DNA of 64,000 nucleotides from Beroe forskalii (lineage: Eukaryota; Ctenophora; Nuda; Beroida; Beroidae): contig WFMF01000177.1 in assembly GCA_011033025.1 (NCBI GenBank), positions 186,001-250,000 on the forward strand, written 5' to 3'. Below are positions 12,101-23,000 of the stretch, piece after piece. Each line of letters opens with the position of its first letter. Within the stretch, counting starts at the first letter, position 1. The position numbers and the translations under genes were made by a program. The notes under the pieces are model-generated. The model made no database searches. It was not told the DNA's origin and saw only the letters and a list, made by a program, of their open reading frames with translations.

Positions 12101-13219
12101 TCCCACGGCAATCTGACTCTCGTGCTCAGGATTCCAGTCAACTGTCTGCGTGCCAACACTGAAAACAGGAAATAATAATATCATAGCTACAGCTTCACTG
12201 ATGGAGACATAGGTCATAGGTTACAACAGTTTCAGCTTTTCAGTGTAGTTTATTAAATTCAGGGGTTGAATTTATCGATTTCTGTTATTTATGTCTTAAT
12301 CATGACATAAACGTTAAAACCAGAACATCCTATATCCTGATCTGTCACTTGACCAGCCGGAATCCCTCGCGTTACTCACAGTCTGTTCTCCTCCACGTCT
12401 GGCAGTTTGAACTCATACTTTTTGTTGTTGTTGTCAGAGATCCCTTCCTTGTCTCGCATAGTCACCTAGAGGCTCACGTTTCAGTTGCTTAGAAGCAAGT
12501 TCTAAATTTTGGTCGATGGCACAGACGTAGAAACGGTGCCAAAATGGCACCATAATATAATATCATCTTGCTACTTTTGTACAAGTATGTAACTAGTGTT
12601 GTTAGAAAATCCATGTATTTAACAAAACAACGTAGCTACTCAAGCTCTCAAGTCTCGCAGACAGAGGACTCACTATTTTGTAGACATTCCGCTTGATAAC
12701 GCACGCCCTTATCACAGACAATGACTTCGAACCGGTCCATATCGCAAACTTTATGACATTGCCAAGAGAGTCATTCTGAAACATATAGGTATTTCAGCAA
12801 TCTAATTTAATTTGTGAGGAACAGTCAACAGAGTCGACTTTAGTTAATAAGAACTGATGAACAATTGTTAACACGAATGGTTATTGGTCATGAATATATA
12901 AAATAATTCACTGTCAGGACAAATTTTGTCTCGTCTTTTTCCCATGTAAGCGTGTAAGATACCCAATACCCATTAAAACATTAATTACTGCCAGCATAGA
13001 AACATTGATTCGTCCATAAAAATACCTATGTAACGTAAAGAATTATGAATCGCAAAGAATCGCAATGAATCACTACCTAAGAATTACAATCAAATCTGTG
13101 GGCTGGCGAACATAAGTGAGGACATAAATAACTTAATCACTGGAAATAAAACACTATGAACTCACGAAGATGTTCTTCTGAATTTTTTCTTCATTCCAAA
13201 ACTTGAGAGGCTTGTCCAT
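9134..13219 (-). CDS. WDR24: WDR24-like WD40 protein (GATOR2), truncated after the propeller
   Basis: Eight exons on the minus strand, all phase-compatible: 13219-13166, 12775-12674, 12465-12380, 12158-12029, 11884-11768, 11008-10754, 9530-9364, 9221-9134, giving 332 residues. WD40 motifs are visible in order: TVDWNP..VLHWNI, TCIQWSRRDPNIL..IIKVWDVR, DIKFDPFDGNQFAVAS..MIYDLR, FSAHENRTFKCEWNPN..LATSG..IKIWDL, SIKWSPICENLLAS..VEIWDI. The order and spacing, especially the last two repeats, match the WDR24 propeller, the GATOR2 subunit that supports amino-acid signalling to TORC1 at the lysosome. MIOS or WDR59 are the alternatives. The known family is about 790 residues with a C-terminal zinc/RING region. 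Here a TGA follows exon 8 (or a GC|GTACGT donor at 9142 leads to exons I cannot find), so the C-terminal half is missing. Exon 1 is duplicated at 33389-33442. Confidence 0.65.
10121..10315. repeat. Inverted repeat in WDR24 intron
   Basis: Left arm ATTGGCCTTTATTTAGCC followed by TTAACCGGCCC; right arm reads GGGCCGGTTAAATAAGGGCC in inverted order. Several TTAACCGGC motifs lie between them. A small foldback repeat in the intron between exons 6 and 7. Confidence 0.55.
11009..11767. other. WDR24 intron 5, no gene seen
   Basis: Intron with no further exon recognised. It contains short irregular direct repeats of the type gggtcactcatgaagtcggt around 11480-11690. Confidence 0.5.
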
Positions 13220-14155
13220 ATACATGGATAAAGCTCATATCACCTTATCTCTACCTTATCATCGTCGCTTTCTATTCTAATAGAGACAAAAGTTAATAAC
13301 TGTAAGCTACATTGCTTATTAAATCTTTCAAAGTTTATATGCCCCACATTTTAATTTATATGTTTTTAATTGCTTACATATTCCTACAAACTTTTATTTT
13401 CACAATTTCATGAGTTTATGATTTACTTTTAAATTTGACAATTTTTGCATACCTCAAAAGTGAAAGGTTACCCATAAAATTTTATGAATTTCTATCTATG
13501 ATTTTTGGATCAATGGGGGTTTATAAAAACAATTTTGATTGTGAGGAACAGAAACAGTATTATAGATTGGCCGCTGATGGATCAGTGGCCGTGTTAATCC
13601 CTACTACCTCTTAAAAAGTGTAAAAGTGTAAGTGTGAGGAAAGCAATTATAATGGTCTTCAACTGATACTGGCCATCAAATTGGCAGATCAAAAACATCC
13701 ATTGAGCAGTGAAAAACAGAGTTTTTGATATAGATACTTATTTTCTTAAAATTAAACAGAACTTAAAAACGGAGCATACACCAGTAAATTTGGAATTTTG
13801 GTAGGTAAAAAGTGTCTGAATATTAGACATAATTAAAACGGTAATAATTTAATAAAGTTATCAGCAATTATAAAAGAGTTGTAACAAACTTCTAATATTA
13901 TCATATTAAGAACTTATTGATATCAAAATTAATGTAAACTTATAAATCAACTCAAAAACTTAATTATGGTATTCATCTATTTACACGTTTTATAAATAAA
14001 AGTATAAAAAATTCAAAGGATTTAGTATTGATGGTTCTGAAATCTAGTTCTTAATAATTATAAACTTATATTTCAATAAACAAAACATTTGCAATTGGTA
14101 CACAATCTAGAAATTATACACATTACTACATTACACTAACTTGGATACAACTTCA

Positions 14156-15987
14156 CTATTCAGTGGGGAAAAACTCAAGTAAAACGTGCATAAACAAAAA
14201 GTGGTTAACAATCAAGCCAGCGAATGTTATGCTAACTAAGAGGTAGAGGTTCATGTAGGATACCACAGCAAAGACAGTAGCACTAGTAGAACTCCAGAAG
14301 ATAGCTCTAACGCTGAAAAGGAGACCTGGTTGGAAACCCTGCATAACCTTGTGTGTCTTGGAGCAAGTTCCACAAGACAGCTGGGTCAGCAGGTCATTGC
14401 ACGTGCTCGAGAATCCTATGAGGAGTCCCAACAAGAAGACCGCCCATTGCCCAAGTGGAACAAGGGCATCGGAAGCATCACTTTTATCATGGACAGACAG
14501 CGGAGGAAACATTAGAAGGATAATGGTGAGCCATGATAACAAAGTGATTGATGTGACATAAATCATCACTTTGTATCCTAAAAGGGAGGAGATCTTGTTC
14601 CATATACCGCATATTATCACCTTACTGGAGCCGAGGATAATGCCGAAGATGGGTATCAGGTGTCTGTTGGAGAATGTGTTCCTGATGCAGGTACAGAGAA
14701 TCTCAACCCAACAGAAGCATATGCTGGCAACTATTGTAGTGGTCATCAGTGCCAGAGTTGCTGGGCTTAGGATAAACTTAAGTAGCCTTCCAAGCTTACT
14801 TTGGGGCCGAGGTAGATCGACAACTGGGTGTTCTTCTTCATTTTCCTCATCAGAATTTGTACTAAGAAGCGTTCAGGCCCGTAGCCAGGATTTTGTTCCG
14901 GGAGGGGCCCTCGAGCCGCGAGCGAAGCGAACAAGCTGCGGCAGGGGTCTGGGGGCACAGCCCCAGCGGGATCCAGGGGCGAGCCCCTGTCAGGGGGTTA
15001 GGGGCGGAGCCCCCGAAAAATTTTAGGGAAATTAGGGTGCTGCAGGATGAGTTTTACAACAAAGAAATGTACAGGAAATGTACAGGAAATGTACAGGAAA
15101 TGTACAGGAAATGTACAGGAAGATATTTGTTAAAATTAGAGCATCGAAATAGTATACAATCAAATATAAACGAGCTATAACAGTCAGAATAAGATTAAAC
15201 TGCCACTATTTAACCAAGCCAAACTATATAATTATGATTATCAGTCGAAAAACTTTTATTCTAACTATTTTTTGAAATGGTACCTTTTCTTCCGAGGGGG
15301 GCTGCAGCCCCCCTAGCCCCCCCTCTGTCTACGGGCCTGGAAGCGTTTGTACTGCAGAGTCAGACGCTACTGAACTTCTATCACAATCATCCGATGGAGG
15401 CATTTCTTTGAGACCCAGCAATGCCAAAAATCCAGCAAATATAGCAATAGCAGCAAAGATACTGAATATACGAAGACGTGTAGAATCCGTTATTTTTGTG
15501 GGGTCCTCAATGTTGAAGTAATTTATAAGATAACCAAGTAATCCGGCAAAACTTGATACAAAAACAAAGTAGCTCATGTTCCTCACTAGGTTCTCTTTCC
15601 TTGATACTCTTACAATGTAGTCGTACACTGCAATCCACATGACACCATCCCCGACCCCTGTTACAACTGATCCACAGATAATTGCTATCTTGTCAAGAAA
15701 TATCACTCCGATGTAAAACGGCACATAGAGCAGGGAGGAACAGAATAAGACAAATCTGGCTGGATTTACAATCAAGAAAGGGGCAATGAGGGAACCACCA
15801 AGTGAAACGAAACTGTAAATGCTCGAGCACATATATCCGAGTTTGGAATCCATGCCCGTCTTGCTGCTGTCTGCCAATGATGCATTGAGCATAGTGAAGC
15901 CAGTAGAACAAGTGGCATACAGGAGTACAGGAGCATCAATACAACACTTGCCACGCCCACATTCCACACTTCAACATTAACAGCCAT
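14156..15987 (-). pseudogene. UNC-93-like pseudogene
   Basis: Inverted, nearly identical copy of the intact gene at 30046-31398. The start ATG at 15987 is preserved, but three lesions break the frame. (1) An 8-bp tandem duplication of CTCCTGTA near codon 21 (about 15911-15926) shifts the frame. (2) A 466-bp hAT-like element is inserted at 14874-15339, in the acidic cytoplasmic loop, with target duplication GAAGCGTT. (3) The penultimate codon is TAG instead of CAG, so the remaining frame ends one residue early. The two long open segments either side of the insertion (15329-15967 and 14156-14746) show that decay is recent. No functional transporter can be made without repairing at least the first two. 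Confidence 0.93.
14874..15339. mobile_element. hAT-like MITE, 8-bp TSD
   Basis: Terminal inverted repeats CAGGCCCGTAGCCAG and CAGGCCCGTAGACAG (read inwards), with an exact 8-bp target duplication GAAGCGTT at 14866-14873 and 15340-15347. The empty site is preserved in the other copy of the duplication (about 30679-30686, complement strand). Subterminal GC-rich tracts contain several short palindromes (gggcgagcccc, ggggcggagcccc), and there is a run of about five gtacaggaaat units at 15066-15121. No ORF; non-autonomous. Confidence 0.9.
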
Positions 15988-16188
15988 GACTACTTGGCCT
16001 CAAAAGGATCAAATGATTAAACATACTTACTGTAACTTCATACAGAGAGAGAGAGAGAGTTGAAGCTTTATTTGAGTTTCAATTTCGTCATATGACCTAC
16101 TCTTCGGTACAATTATATGATATGAGGCCAATTAATCAATTGGTCTAATTGAATAGTGGAACTTAGAATGAGATGATAATAGGATATA

Positions 16189-16585
16189 TGGCAATAAAAC
16201 TAAAAATCAAAGTACCGAATAAATTATTCAAGTTAATAAGCTAATAAGTTAAGGGGGGGTTCAACCCAAATTTTTTGGAAAACACGTTTCTGAGCTAATG
16301 GTTGACCCAAAAGGTACACCACGTGGGCTAACTTTTTGGCCAGGTTTGGTACCCCAGACCCACTGGCGCCGTGGCGCCATGCCCAAATATGGGCCTAAAA
16401 TGGGCATATTTTTTCAAAAGCGACTTGGACGAGATCTGAGGTGTGCAATCGATAGATAATGGTCCCCTGAGTTACCATAAAAATTTGAAGTCGATATCTC
16501 AAAAAATGGCCGAGTTATGGCTTGAAAAACGTATGCCCATATATGGGCATACGCGCGTCGTCGCGCAAGCTTATTTTGGCCCATA
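16189..16585. other. No gene seen
   Basis: Non-coding sequence beyond the duplication arm. It contains a gagttatggc..gcccatatatgggcatac palindrome near 16530-16550. No exon recognised. Confidence 0.4.
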
Positions 16586-17072
16586 ACTTTTTTTTTTTTT
16601 CCTTTTTCCCCCTTTTTTTCTTTGGGCCCCGTTAATTTTTAGGGGGTTATTGCGAAAGGACCCAACTTTAAATTTAATATTTTTGGGAAACATTTTTATG
16701 ATAAATTGGTTTATTTTTCCGCAAATGGGGTTTATTACTTATTTTATCCAAAACCCAAAAAAAAAAACGTTTTTTCGTTTTGGTTTTAAAATCGCTTACA
16801 TTTTTCTTTCCCCCCCCTTTTTTTATTTTGCAGAAATTTCAAAAATCCTTTTAAAATTTTTTGCACTTTCTTTATCGAAATTTTGAATTTTAAAAATTTT
16901 TTGGGCCCGGGCCTCCCAGAAACCCTTCGAGGATTTTGGGGTTTTAATTCGACAAAAATAATAAATAATTTTAAACGCCCAAAAAAAAAAATCATTTTGG
17001 GTTTTAAAACTCCCAAAATTTTTGGGTTTTTTTGTTTTTCAAATATTTTAAAAGTTTTTAAAAAACCTTTCG
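16586..17072. other. Homopolymer-run sequence, probably low-quality bases
   Basis: Almost every base here lies in a run of two to thirteen identical bases (poly-T, poly-C, poly-A, then ggggcccc-like runs), unlike anything else in the window. The change is abrupt at both ends and falls at the end of a KIND-gene exon. I read it as a failed-read or gap-fill artefact, so ORFs inside it (16650-17269) should not be trusted. Confidence 0.7.
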
Positions 17073-20000
17073 GCAACTGTCTTCATTGGCATAATTTGCA
17101 ACTGCTACGTCTATGTCTGCTTCCTGAAATGGTGGGGAGTGTATTGATTCATATTAGTAAAGTAGTAACTCAATTCATTAGTAAACCAAAATCAAATCAC
17201 ATTATTCACTTTACTTTATTATGTCTCCTACTTGTGTTCAGTGAATCCTTAATCTACCTGCTGACTTAATGCTGGTACATCATATCCCAAAACTTGCCTT
17301 AACAAATGCAGCTTAAACAAGGCACAGTCAAATAGAACAATAGAAGACATAACGAATTTAGAAAACTTATTTGAAAATATGAAAGACTCACATCTAAAAT
17401 GCTCCCATGTCTTCAGAGGATGTCTCGCTATCTCCATGTTATGGTTATCATTAAGATTTTTCTATTCAAAACTAATTCATCATCAACAAGTAAACTTCCA
17501 TCTCAGCTCACCTTCTTATCTTAACTAACTGAGATGTTTGATTATCAATGGTGAATAGGTACCTAAAATTGCTCATAGCTCTCATATTCCAAACTACTAG
17601 AGTACCAGCCGTCATATCTAAACATTTTGATTTAGAATTAATGGTCATAATTTTTACTACTTTGAAATTACTTGATTAACGTCATATGAATTGTAGAGAG
17701 TTACAAATCAGCCAACGATTCTCATGACAATATTAATGTATCAATGATGAGTGAGTTGTGAGTAATGAATGAGTGAATGATTTATTGTTATGAACCTACG
17801 GGGATCGTGTCCTTGGTTTTATTTGAGGTATTCTTGAACTGTGCTTTTTCCTGTTGCCTATCACTGCTGTGGAGGAAATATTAATGGGGTGTTACTTACT
17901 GTTTTTTTAGAAATCAAATGAAAAGGTAACATAAATGGACGCAGACAAAACTGATATTTCCGTTTTTCCACTTGTCTATTTTTCCATTATTTTTCCGTTA
18001 TAAAAAGCAGAAAATGGAAAGCAGACATTTCTGCTTTGTCCGTTTTTGTGTGTGTGTTTTGCTTTGTAAATTGATGGAGTAAATAAAAGTTATTATTTAA
18101 CTCAATTATTGTTGAATAATTAAATCTTTAAGATGCTAATACTTGTAATTACTTGTGGCATTGGGACTATCTGAGCAATCAGTATGAATGATTTCCAATA
18201 TCTCATCAGCCATTACTTGGTACCGTTGTAGAATCATCTTGCATGCCTAAAAAATAGGAGATGTTCTGGAGCATGGCGCCCATGATTTATAAACCCAGCA
18301 ACAGGTTCCCAGGGAATTTTTGATAATTGGATAAGGGAGCCGTCACATATTACGTCATCACTCGACGGGGGGAGGGGGTTTTCAAATGCTGACAGGTGAT
18401 GACAGGGGGGAGGGAGGGGGTTTGAGGTTTGCTGACGTCAGCAAAAATTTTGAATTTTTCAAATCCTTTGGATATGGTTTCCAAATTTTTTCGTTCTCAA
18501 TATTTTGTTTTGGAAATTTGGAGTACCCATTTCATTTCTGCAGTATGATATCTATATTTCTAAACTAACTGGGCACGTGACAGGCTTTTTAATGATTAAA
18601 AGATTAAATGATGTTCGTCTATGACAGTTATAGAACCAAATTTTATTTATTTTTACGAATTTAACGATATGAACCACACCACATGCACACCACCCTACCT
18701 GGTTGAAATTTCATGTCTGTTGTTTCGATCCAAAATAGTCAAAATTTGTTTTGAAAAAGGAGGGGGGTTTGGTCAATGCTGACGTCAGCATGGGGGAGGG
18801 CCGGGGGGTCAGCCAATGATGACAAATGATGACAGACGGGGGGAGGGGGTTGAAAATGGGAAAAAAAGTGATGACGTAATATGTGACAGCTCCCTAATTG
18901 CCAGAGAAAACATTGCATGGTGGCTAGTTCCTAGTACAATATACAGTGTGTAGGTTGTAGGTGTTGCCATTGGCAAAGGAAAATACGGAAGGTAACCTCT
19001 GATACGATTTCAAGAGTGGGCCTTTCTCCTGGTTCACTCTTCATCATTTCTGTGATCAAATTGTCCAGCATTTCTTCTCGCTGTCTGCTTTGGGAGTTAG
19101 CTTTTGATAACCACAGTAGAATCGAACCAATCGAATATACATGATTCTGAAATGAGAGATATCACACCCCAGAGAATCAATGGTACTCATTCTTAGATCA
19201 TGACTGCCAGTATACATATTATAATAGTACTATAGTACTATTACTACTATAGTAGTACGCTATCCTTCTATAAATTATGCGAAAATTTCTATTTTTCTAG
19301 GAATGATAGAATTTCTTACTTTCTGAAATTTAAGCATCATTTTAACAGATCATGGAAAATTATGAAAAGAAGGATGTCATTAAGAAGTTTCCTGAATTAG
19401 ATAAAGATATTGTGAAGTGCAGCCAGCATGGGAAACTCCATGGGTTTATTCATTTCTCGAAAAAGCAGCTCAATGAAAAAAGATCTGTTACTCTTTCTGG
19501 TATGTTCGCATGACCCATATGTATAAGATGATGACTAAAGGATTGCACCTTCTTATTAAATTCTGAATAAGTAATAATAGAGCAGTTGAGTAATAGTAAA
19601 TGTTAAATACATCATATAATTGATACTGTCACTCTTTTTGATTTTCTTACCTATTGAAGTGATACTTAGCAATAGAAAACATTACTTGTTTAATCAATCA
19701 GAATCTGTCATCTATTCATCATTCAGGAATTGGTGGAGCTATAAACAAGGCAATCAGTACAGCAGAAGTACTGAAGACAACGATGTCACTGCATCAAACT
19801 AATAATATATATTTTGTAAATATTACTGAGATTTGGACCCCCAAGGAGAATAAAGTAAGTTATTTTTACTTTTTAATGAAAATTATCTTTTTTCGATTAA
19901 TTACCCTATTTTGGTCTTATTTTGCTTCTTTGCAACTTTTGACTTATTGATCACATAAAAAAGATGGCTTTGAAATAATTGAGTTAGCCATTGACCAATT

Positions 20001-23000
20001 GACTATATCTACCTTAGGAGGTGTATTTATATGGAGTAAAATTTTGGTGTTTACAAATTTGGTAGGTTGTAATTTGGGGATCTTTCTCAAGTTATTACTC
20101 TAGTTAACACATGATAATGACTTCATTTTGAATTGTCATGGTGGGTATAAATATGGGGATTTTTCCGAAAAATCCCCAAATTACAACCTTTATAAATACA
20201 CCTCCTAAGGTGTTATAGCTTAACTCGAAGTTGTAGATCAGTACAATAGAAAGTAGAAATTCTCTCCATTCAGGATTTGCAAAATATAGAAGTGGAAAGG
20301 AAAATCCCTGCTATATCAATTACTTTACAGTTAGATGAGCCCACAGTCAAATCACTTGGTTACCAAGCCCCTAATGCTGAAGTGTTGCATAAACCAATAC
20401 CAAAAAAGCCAAAATTTAAAAAGTTTCGTCCTCGGCCGAAAGAAAAAGAAGAGTATCCATTTCCAAATAGTCAAACGGATCTTGAGAACAAGGTAAATAA
20501 AGATCGCAGGAAAAAGAAAAGAAATAGTTCAGATAATAAAAAGGTCACTGATACTAATGAGTCATCTGAGGTCCCCTCACAAGGGATAGACAGTGGCATT
20601 ATCAAAGAGGAAAGTTGTTCAGAAAAGGCTGACTTAGCAAATCAAGAAGTTATGGATACCTGACTATCCAGTCAGGCAATGTCTGATGATAGTTTTACTT
20701 TTACCCTTTTACTATTTTAAGATTTTTATGGTTCACCCATAAGAGCATGATTTATCTTAGACAATATGAATTAGGCAATATAGTTGTTATTATTGGGGAA
20801 TGAATAATGTTAATAAAGGTAGATATTGTTTCAACCAAACTTCAGCATTACATAATATCTTGGGAATGACTATACTAACTGGATTGTTATCTTAGAACTT
20901 AGGAATTATTAAACGATAATAGTTATGTCATTTTTATCAAACATTGATTAATTGAAACTTTATGGTTATTTAATTTGAGAATTTATATTGAGATTCGCCA
21001 ATTGTTTAAGTCTCGTTTGGCCAGCCGTGTGATATGTCTAAGTGCATGCCTTATAAATAAGTCCTTTATCACCAAATTAAATGCTTTAATACTTTAATAG
21101 TCCCCCTAATAGTAATAGTTTTTCAAAGAGCATTCAAAATGGTTCAAAAATAATGCGATGTTGGTATTGGGGCTGTTTAAGAAAATCTGATTAAATATGG
21201 GCTAATTAGTATTTTTTTCATATTCCCAATTGTGTTGTTAATTAACTCACGGCTTGAAGATCTTCTTTTGGTATGTTTTGTCCATGTAAGTCTGAAAATA
21301 ATATTGTATCACTATTTCAAGAAGGTAGGTACCCACATTAAACACTTAAACAATCAACCCAATCTTAAAACCTACCTATCAAATCGCCGGCCTATTGCAA
21401 AAAAAGCTTATATCCAACTATCCTATCTCCATGGGTCATTAGTTTTCGAGATATTCAACAAAAACTGTTTCTTTGATTTCCCTCGGTTTCAAACGGCCAG
21501 TGAACTGTTGATCCTGTAAAATTATGTGCACACTGACGAGAACAAATTGGTTTCACTCTGCTAACGCCACCAACACGAGAGAAATCGAGATTTGTTTTTT
21601 TCCAAAAAGGAGATAGGATAGATAGTTTTTGTTTACCTGGAGTTAGGATACCAGAAATGATAAATAAATATCCTATCTCCATTGACATCAATGAAATAAT
21701 TGAGAAACGCTATTAAAATACAGTATCACATGTATCCTATCTCCAATACAGTAGTTCTTCCATAACAGTTCCTATCATGGTGTCAAAGGTCTAGGTAGGC
21801 ACTAGGCTTATATCCTTCATTTTTCCAATTCTAATTCTCTTACCTTGGCCCTTATTAATTTTTTAAATCTTTCTCTATGTCCCTCTATCTGTTAAAACTT
21901 TTCCTACACTTCAGACGAATTTTCATCACCAATACCACCCTTTCCTTATAGCCCTTTCTTTGGACAGTGGGCACCTCTAATTACAAAAACTGGCCTTGGT
22001 CAACTGGTAATTTGATAGCACTGATGGTGGGTGTTTGATATTGGTCAGCGTCAGCAAATCCCTACAGAAATAGAAATAGAAATATCAATTACAGTCTTAT
22101 TACAAAACATACTTGACCGTATATTCCATGTAATGTCAGACTGCGGAATGAGGCTCTTAACGAAACTCTTAACGAAACTAGAAAGCCAAAATGAGATACC
22201 CAAAACTGAAGAGGCTAGGTGAAATGTTAAGAAACTAAAAATCTTGTCCGAGAATGTAAGGTTAGAAAAGAAATGCGTGCCAAAGTGGAAAAGCCAAAAA
22301 CTTAATTTCCCAAAACTGTAAAGAAACCAAAATATAAAAAGCCAAAGTTGAAAGGAGCCCTTTGAAATAACCTGAAAATTATAAGGATAAGTTCAGAGCA
22401 TGAATACAGGATGACACTTTATTACTTTTCAAGGTAACATGTAATAAAATAATATGGTAAATAGCTAATAAGAGCAATTAATTCTGTCGATCATGGCCAG
22501 GATGACAGCTGACAGTAAGTTAGGCATAGATTGCAAAGTTTGAGTGCCCAACTGCCCAACAACATCAGTAAATGACAAAGGCATTGCTGAAAATTTCAAA
22601 GAAGTTGGTAGTTGACTCAACCTGTATTGTGCACCAGTAAAGGACCTATCTGTCTATCAAGCCTAACACCTGGATTAACATTGAGTTAACCAAGTTAGTG
22701 CACTTCAATGCTGCTCTCATCAAGCTCCAGGCACGAGAGGGTACTAGAGGCATCCTTGCCTTCGCTTTTGTTCCTTTAATGGTGTCCTATGGCTCCTTTG
22801 TCAACGTTTTCCCATCAGGGAAACCCTTCCTCGGGAAAGGGACCAATACAATGCAATACAATACAATGGTAGTGCAGGTCACTTTTAAGTCCTGTGTCTA
22901 ATCTGTCGACATAAGGATATAGTTCCAGATTTGTGACGGGAAGACGTTCTCCTGTGGGTCTATTGACAACAATCAAAAACCGATAGACTGATCTATCGGC

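Larger units (their letters stand above)
13148..16188 (-). repeat. Left arm of large inverted duplication
   Basis: Reverse complement of 29828-33460 at high identity. It carries, in order on the minus strand, the 5' flank and body of an UNC-93-like gene (broken here) and WDR24 exon 1. Homology breaks at about 16188 and 13148. Compared with the right arm it lacks about 950 bp (31538-32486) and a 147-bp MITE (33071-33217), and has a 466-bp hAT-like insertion. Confidence 0.93.

Noticed and set aside
12602..12784. Alternative frame MDRFEVIVCDKG as a start of the WDR24-like gene
   Set aside because: An in-frame TGA lies between the acceptor and this ATG, whereas the NDSLGNVIKF frame is in phase with exons on both sides.
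14571..15180. Plus-strand ORFs through the hAT-like element
   Set aside because: They are the antisense of the UNC-93 pseudogene running into GC-rich element DNA.
16650..17269. ORFs of 78-128 residues
   Set aside because: They lie in the homopolymer-run block and have composition typical of base-call error, not coding.
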